Below the pieces are notes generated by a model. The model did not search any database. It saw nothing but the letters and a program-made list of their open reading frames with translations, and was not told the DNA's origin. DNA of 64,000 bases from Nonomuraea sp. NBC_00507 (lineage in GTDB: Bacteria; Actinomycetota; Actinomycetes; Streptosporangiales; Streptosporangiaceae): contig NZ_CP107853.1 in assembly GCF_036013525.1 (NCBI RefSeq), positions 6,882,001 to 6,946,000 on the forward strand, written 5' to 3'. Made by a program: the position numbers and the translations under genes. Positions within the stretch are counted from its first letter, which is position 1. Each line of letters begins with the position of its first letter. Positions 59,628-64,000 of this stretch are shown one piece after another.

Positions 59628-61628
59628 TCAACCGTGCGGGCGCAGCGCGGCGACCGCGCGAGGAGCCAGCGCGACCTGGCCCTCCGAGGTGGCTCCGGTC
59701 AGCAGGTCTTCAGCCGCCTCCGGGATGGGCACACGCACCGGCTCAGGGCCGTGGTTGAGCAGGAACAACACGTCGCCGCGGCGGACCGCCTCGACGCCCG
59801 GCGGCAGCCGGACTCCGTCGGGCAGGACCCCGCGCACGCCGGCGTCGGCCAGCGCCCGCGCGGTGATCTCGCCGAGCGCGGCGGGCTCGGGCATGGTGGC
59901 GACGTACCAGGCGACGCCGTCGCCGGCGCGGTGCCGCAGCACCGCAGGATGCCCCGTTTCGCTGAACGTGGCCACCGCTTCGGCGCCTTCCGCGGCGATC
60001 AGCTCGGTCCAGGTGTGCGCGGTGAACTCGGGACCGCCGTCCCATCGGCAGCGCACCTCGCCCGCGACGGGCTGCCACTCCTCGCCGGACGCGCCGAGCA
60101 CCGCGCGCAGCGGCGCGGGGAACCGGCCGGTGCGGATGTGCGCCCGCTCGTCGGCGATCCCGGAGAACGGCCCGACGACCAGCACCCCGCCGCCGCGTAC
60201 GTAGCCCGTCAGCGCCGCCGCGTCCGCGTCGGTCACCAGGAACAGGTTCGGCACCACGACCAGCGCGTACGCGCTCAGGTCGGCGGAGGGCGGCACGAGG
60301 TCCACGCTCACGCCGCGCTCCCAGAGCGGCACGTAGTAGGCGAGCAGCTGGTCGGCGGCGCCCAGCCGGTCGCTGGGGCGGCCGCGCTCCTCCAGCGCCC
60401 ACCAGCTCGTCCAGTCGAAGACCATCGCCACCCGCGCCGGCACCGGCTGCCCCGCCACGGAGGCGAGTTTGCGCAGCTCCTGGCCGTGCGCGCGGACCTC
60501 GGCGTGCAGCCGCGTGTCCGGCCCCGCGTGCGGCACCATCGCGGCGTGGAAACGCTCGGCGCCGAACCGGGATGCCCGCCACTGGAAGTAGCACAATCCG
60601 TCCGCGCCGCGGGCGAGCGCCTGCAGCGACTCCAGCCGGAGCTGGCCGGGCGGTTTGGGCAGGTTGTGCGGCCGCCAGTTGACGGCGCCGGCGGACTGCT
60701 CCATCAGCAGCCACGGCAGCCCCCGGCCGAGGCCGCGCATCAGGTCGTGGGTGAGGGCGGTGCGGGCGGGGGAGAGCGGGTCCTCGGGGTCGGGGTAGCA
60801 GTCGTTGGAGACGATGTCCTCCTCGCCGGCCCACGCCCAGGAGTCCACGGGCTTGAACAGGCCCATGAAGTTCGTGGTGATCGGCACGTCCGGGGTGCGC
60901 TCGCGCAGGACGTCGCGTTCGGCGCGGTAGCAGGCGAGCAGCGCGTCGGAGCAGAAGCGCTGCCAGTCGAGCTGCTGCGTCGGGTTGATGATGTACGGGG
61001 CGCGGCGGGGCGTGATGATCTCGGCCCACTCGCTGTAACGCTGGCTCCAGAACGTGGTGCCCCACGCCTCGTTCAGCGTGTCCAGGTCGCCGTACCGCTG
61101 CTGGAGCCAGGCCCGGAACGCGGCCGCGGTCTCGTCGCAGTGGCAGACCTGGCCGTACTCGTTGCCCACGTGCCAGAGCGCCAGGGCGGGGTGGTCCGCG
61201 TACCGGTCGGCCAGGTCGGTCACGATCGCCAGTGCCCGCTCCCGGTAGACCGGGGACGACGGGCAGAACTGGTTGCGCGAGCCGTACCAGAGCCGGTGCC
61301 CGGACTCGTCGACCGGGAGCGTCTGCGGCCAGCGGTGGCCGAGCCAGGGCGGCGGCGAGGCGGTCGGCGTGGCCAGGTCCACTGCGACCCCGGCCCCGGC
61401 CATCAGGTCCATCACGCGGTCCAGCCAGCCGAAGTCGCGCGCGCCCGGCTCCGGCTCGAGCCGCGCCCAGCTGAAGACGCCGACCGTGACCAGGTTGACC
61501 CCGGCGGCCTTCATGAGCTCGGCGTCCTCGGCCCACACCTCCTCCGGCCACTGCTCGGGGTTGTAGTCGCCGCCGAACAGCAGCCCGCGCTCGCGGGTGA
61601 GCGTGTGCATCCCCGGCCGCGCCGTCAT
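59628..61628 (-). CDS. Beta-galactosidase, GH42 (second copy)
   Basis: A 666-residue GH42 enzyme. LLFGGDYNPEQWPEEVWAED begins the barrel; the acid/base is Glu157 in LWHVGNEYG, the nucleophile is in LLMEQSAGAVNWRPHN (about residue 311), and cysteines in the CHCDE zinc-site segment are seen. The ATG at 61628 overlaps the LacI stop. It differs enough from the copy at 48878 to be a separate specificity. It lacks a signal peptide and acts on imported sugars together with the GH31 and GH1 products. Confidence 0.95.
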   Translation of the reverse strand: MTARPGMHTLTRERGLLFGGDYNPEQWPEEVWAEDAELMKAAGVNLVTVGVFSWARLEPEPGARDFGWLDRVMDLMAGAGVAVDLATPTASPPPWLGHRWPQTLPVDESGHRLWYGSRNQFCPSSPVYRERALAIVTDLADRYADHPALALWHVGNEYGQVCHCDETAAAFRAWLQQRYGDLDTLNEAWGTTFWSQRYSEWAEIITPRRAPYIINPTQQLDWQRFCSDALLACYRAERDVLRERTPDVPITTNFMGLFKPVDSWAWAGEEDIVSNDCYPDPEDPLSPARTALTHDLMRGLGRGLPWLLMEQSAGAVNWRPHNLPKPPGQLRLESLQALARGADGLCYFQWRASRFGAERFHAAMVPHAGPDTRLHAEVRAHGQELRKLASVAGQPVPARVAMVFDWTSWWALEERGRPSDRLGAADQLLAYYVPLWERGVSVDLVPPSADLSAYALVVVPNLFLVTDADAAALTGYVRGGGVLVVGPFSGIADERAHIRTGRFPAPLRAVLGASGEEWQPVAGEVRCRWDGGPEFTAHTWTELIAAEGAEAVATFSETGHPAVLRHRAGDGVAWYVATMPEPAALGEITARALADAGVRGVLPDGVRLPPGVEAVRRGDVLFLLNHGPEPVRVPIPEAAEDLLTGATSEGQVALAPRAVAALRPHG

Positions 61629-62644
61629 GACAGGCTCCGGGGCGGAGCGGAGCTGTCGCCGATCACCAGGCGGCAGGGCACCAGGTGCTGCCGCGGCGGG
61701 CCGGCGCCCTGCAGCCGGTCGATGAGCATGTGCGCGCCCAGCCTGCCCAGCTCGGTGCTGGGCGGCTCCAGCGTCGTCAGCTTCGGGTTGAACATCTCGG
61801 CGACCCTGGCCGACGACAAGACCAGGATCAGCGTCAGGTCCTCGGGGATGCGCCGGCCGTGTGCGGCCGCCGCCGCGATCACTCCGGCGGCCGCGTGGTC
61901 GTCCATCACCGCCAGCGCCGTCACCTCCGGGTGCGCCTGCAGCAGCCGCTCGAACGCCTCCCGGCCCTCCTCGGCGGACCCGGGCCGGTAGCCGTCCACG
62001 TAGTCGATTCCCGCGGCGCGGGCCGCCGCCGCGAACTCCTCGCCGGCCCGAATCGCGGGGCCGTAGCCGTCGGCGTACAGGTCGGCCGAGAGGTTGAAGA
62101 AGGCCAGCGTGCGATGCCCCAGCCCGGCCACGTGCGCCACCGCGTCGCGGGCCGTGGCCGCGAAGTCGATGTCGGCGTAGTCGATCGAGCCCGGCTCCCG
62201 GGTGCGCCCTATCATGCTGAACGGCACCCCGGCCGCCGACAGGAACGCGGTCCGCTCGTCGTCCAGCCGCACCTCCATCAGCAGCACGCCGTCCACCAGC
62301 CCGAGGCCGGTGAGGTGGCGCAGCTCGTCGATCGGGTCGGCGCTCTCCGGCGACAGCAGCAGGTGATAGCCCAGCTCGCTGGCCGCCTCGGCGGCACCGG
62401 TCGCGAACTGCATCTCGGTGAGGCCGAAACCGCTGCGCGGGGCGGGGAACAGCAGCGCCAGGATCCGGGTCCGCTTGCTCTGCAACCCGCGCGCCAGCAG
62501 GTTGGGGCGATAGCCGAGCTCCGCGGCGGCCTGCTCGATGCGCAGCTTGGTCGCCGCGGCCACCGGGCGGGTGCCGTTGAGCGCCGCCGAGACGGTGCTG
62601 ACCGCCACCTGAGCCCGCTCGGCCACGTCACGGAGCGAAGACAT
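61625..62644 (-). CDS. LacI family regulator of the GH42-GH31-GH1 / GH35 locus
   Basis: A 339-residue LacI repressor: HTH SSLRDVAERAQVAVSTVSAAL followed by NGTRPVAAATKLRIEQAA, and an effector domain with ALLFPAPRSGFGLTEMQF, ALAVMDDHAAAGVIAAAA and LTLEPPSTELGRLGAHMLIDRL. GGGAGGAGC precedes the ATG at 62644. It leads the minus-strand operon and is divergent from the GH35 gene. A palindromic operator (62667-62678) overlaps its promoter, so it probably represses itself, its operon and possibly GH35. Confidence 0.93.
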   Translation of the reverse strand: MSSLRDVAERAQVAVSTVSAALNGTRPVAAATKLRIEQAAAELGYRPNLLARGLQSKRTRILALLFPAPRSGFGLTEMQFATGAAEAASELGYHLLLSPESADPIDELRHLTGLGLVDGVLLMEVRLDDERTAFLSAAGVPFSMIGRTREPGSIDYADIDFAATARDAVAHVAGLGHRTLAFFNLSADLYADGYGPAIRAGEEFAAAARAAGIDYVDGYRPGSAEEGREAFERLLQAHPEVTALAVMDDHAAAGVIAAAAAHGRRIPEDLTLILVLSSARVAEMFNPKLTTLEPPSTELGRLGAHMLIDRLQGAGPPRQHLVPCRLVIGDSSAPPRSLS

Positions 62645-62666
62645 GCTCCTCCCGCGATACCGTTGT

Positions 62667-62678
62667 CGAAACGTTTCG
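62667..62678. promoter_or_regulatory. LacI-type operator CGAAACGTTTCG
   Basis: A perfect 12-base palindrome with central CG, just downstream (on the minus strand) of TTGACA (62711-62706) and TACGGT (62687-62682), which are spaced by 18 bases. It therefore covers the transcription start of the LacI-GH42-GH31-GH1 operon. It is the likely site for the adjacent LacI. Confidence 0.75.
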
Positions 62679-62755
62679 CATACCGTAGGGTCGGTTTAGC
62701 GGAGATGTCAATGGCGTTAAATCGGATGGCCGGAAACCCCGCTACGATCAGCCGG

Positions 62756-64000
62756 GTGCTGAGAGTCTCCGTCCCAGGACCACCAGAGCCGCCGATCATC
62801 GGCCATCTCGCCATGGGGGAGGAGCCCGGCCGGCCGGACGCGATCACCGTCGACTCGCGCACCCTGCGGCGCGGCGGGCGCCCCTGGTTCCCGGTCATGG
62901 GCGAGTTCCACTTCGCCCGCTACCCGGCCGCCGAGTGGCGGGAAGAGCTGCTCAAGGTGCGGGCCGGCGGGGTGACGGCCGTGGCCGCCTACGTCTTCTG
63001 GAATCTGCACGAGGAGCGTCGCGGCCACTACGACTGGCGGGGCGACCGTGACCTGCGCCGCTGGGTGACGACCTGCGCGGAGGCCGGGCTCGACGTGGTG
63101 GTGCGGGTCGGGCCGTGGGGGCATGGCGAGTCCCGCAACGGCGGCTTCCCCGACTGGCTGCTGGCCGAGGACTGCACGCCGCGCACCGACGACCCGCGCT
63201 ACCTGGCCCTGGTGCGGCCGTTCTTCGCGCAGATCGGCCTGCAGGTGCGCGGGCTGACCAGGCGCGACGGCGGGCCCATCGTCGGCGTCCAGTTGGAGAA
63301 CGAGCTGTACGACCAGCCCGGCCACCTGCTCACGCTCAAGCGCCTGGCCCAGGAGGCGGGCATCGACGCGCCGCTGTGGACGGCGACCGGCTGGGGGCAC
63401 GCCCAGCTGCCGCCCGGCGAGGTGATCCCGCTGTTCGGCGGGTACGCCGAGGCCGCCTGGGACACCCCGCACGACGGGTGGCCGCGGCAGAGCCGGGCGC
63501 ACTACTTCTTCGGGCCCGGCAGGGACGACGACTCGATCGGCGCCGACCTGCGCGGCGACGGCCCGTCCGGCACGGACGAGAGCCACCTCGCGCGCTACCC
63601 GTTCGCCACCTGCGAGCTGGGCGGCGGCATGTACACCTCCTACCACCGGCGGCCGATCGTCGCCGCCGCGGACGTGGCCGCGTTGTCGCTGGTGAAGCTG
63701 GGCAGCGGGTCCGTCTGGCAGGGCTACTACATGTTCCACGGCGGCTCGCAGAAGATCGGCGAGCTCAGCACCCTCCAGGAGTCGCACGCCACCGGCTACC
63801 CCAACGACTGCCCGATGATCAACTATGACTTCCAGGCGCCTCTGGGGGAGTACGGCCAGTTCCGCGAGTCCTACGTCCGCCTGCGGCTCCAGCACCTCTG
63901 GCTGGCCTCGGACGGCGCCGACCTCGCACCCATGACGCTCACCATGCCGCCGGACGCGCCCGCCGACACCGCCGACCGCGATTCCCTGCGCTGGTGCGTG
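62756..64000 (+). CDS. Beta-galactosidase, GH35 (runs off the right edge)
   Basis: The frame from the GTG at 62756 stays open for 415 codons to the window end. It encodes a GH35 barrel: FPVMGEFHFARYPAAEWREEL, GVTAVAAYVFWNLHEERRGHYDW, VVRVGPWGHGESRNGGFPDWL, the acid/base Glu in IVGVQLENELYD, and CELGGGMYTSYHRRP in the nucleophile region. TACGAT ends seven bases before the GTG, and no ribosome site is seen, so the message may be leaderless; an in-frame ATG at 62813 is an alternative. It is divergent from the LacI operon and probably under the same control. Confidence 0.88.
   Translation, partial: MLRVSVPGPPEPPIIGHLAMGEEPGRPDAITVDSRTLRRGGRPWFPVMGEFHFARYPAAEWREELLKVRAGGVTAVAAYVFWNLHEERRGHYDWRGDRDLRRWVTTCAEAGLDVVVRVGPWGHGESRNGGFPDWLLAEDCTPRTDDPRYLALVRPFFAQIGLQVRGLTRRDGGPIVGVQLENELYDQPGHLLTLKRLAQEAGIDAPLWTATGWGHAQLPPGEVIPLFGGYAEAAWDTPHDGWPRQSRAHYFFGPGRDDDSIGADLRGDGPSGTDESHLARYPFATCELGGGMYTSYHRRPIVAAADVAALSLVKLGSGSVWQGYYMFHGGSQKIGELSTLQESHATGYPNDCPMINYDFQAPLGEYGQFRESYVRLRLQHLWLASDGADLAPMTLTMPPDAPADTADRDSLRWCV

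Overview
The window is high-GC actinomycete DNA, with strong G/C bias at third codon positions, many GTG starts and translationally coupled ATGA overlaps. DUF574-type methyltransferases, an XRE/DUF5753 plus DUF6879 cluster, an acVLRF1 gene and the abundance of LacI-controlled glycoside hydrolases suggest a filamentous soil actinomycete, perhaps Streptosporangiaceae such as Nonomuraea. That placement is an inference. I saw no rRNA, tRNA, CRISPR array or intact transposase.

Layout. 1-1749: a truncated sugar-binding lipoprotein and its LacI regulator. 1.9-7.1 kb: housekeeping genes (hisE, hisG, an exported class V aminotransferase-like protein, a degenerate EAL protein, acVLRF1, a Uma2-type nuclease). 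7.1-8.6 kb: an NmrA-like reductase and a divergent TetR. 8.7-17.9 kb: a rhamnogalacturonan locus equivalent to the Bacillus yes/yet/lpl genes: LacI, YesU (DUF1961), YesL (DUF624), binding lipoprotein, two permeases, acetylesterase and a YetA-like exo-rhamnogalacturonan lyase. 17.9-20.8 kb: ABC-F protein, small HTH protein and enoyl-CoA hydratase-like protein, matching the content of the Mycobacterium Rv1472-Rv1473-Rv1473A region. The ABC-F gene has a short-peptide attenuator-like leader. 21-31.1 kb: ABC exporter, sulfotransferase, LD-carboxypeptidase, an unrecognised protein, UvrA-like resistance ATPase, glycerophosphodiesterase and a membrane-anchored PstS-like protein.

31.1-43.6 kb is the accessory region. 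It holds an aminotransferase, a lantibiotic-dehydratase-like protein, a 33-residue ORF with a perfect Shine-Dalgarno sequence, and an ABC exporter broken into an N-terminal stub (about 35.3-35.4 kb) and a twice-frameshifted ATPase end (38.8-39.3 kb). Between the two halves lies a 3.3 kb minus-strand block with the XRE/DUF5753 and DUF6879 genes and several small unknowns. Sirtuin and YchJ-like genes follow, then a lipoprotein and a stretch of gene remnants.

43.7-52.0 kb: a DUF574 methyltransferase and a galactan utilisation locus (LacI, two permeases, binding lipoprotein, divergent GH42 and GH53), with the same operator in both orientations in the divergent promoter region. 52.0-55.9 kb: a Fic protein, nitroreductase, MetE-like protein and a second DUF574 methyltransferase. 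55.9-64 kb: a LacI-GH42-GH31-GH1 operon and a divergent GH35 gene that runs off the window.

Together, the three complete glycan loci and the partial one at the left edge indicate breakdown of pectin (rhamnogalacturonan I backbone and galactan side chains) and other plant glycans, each locus under its own LacI repressor.
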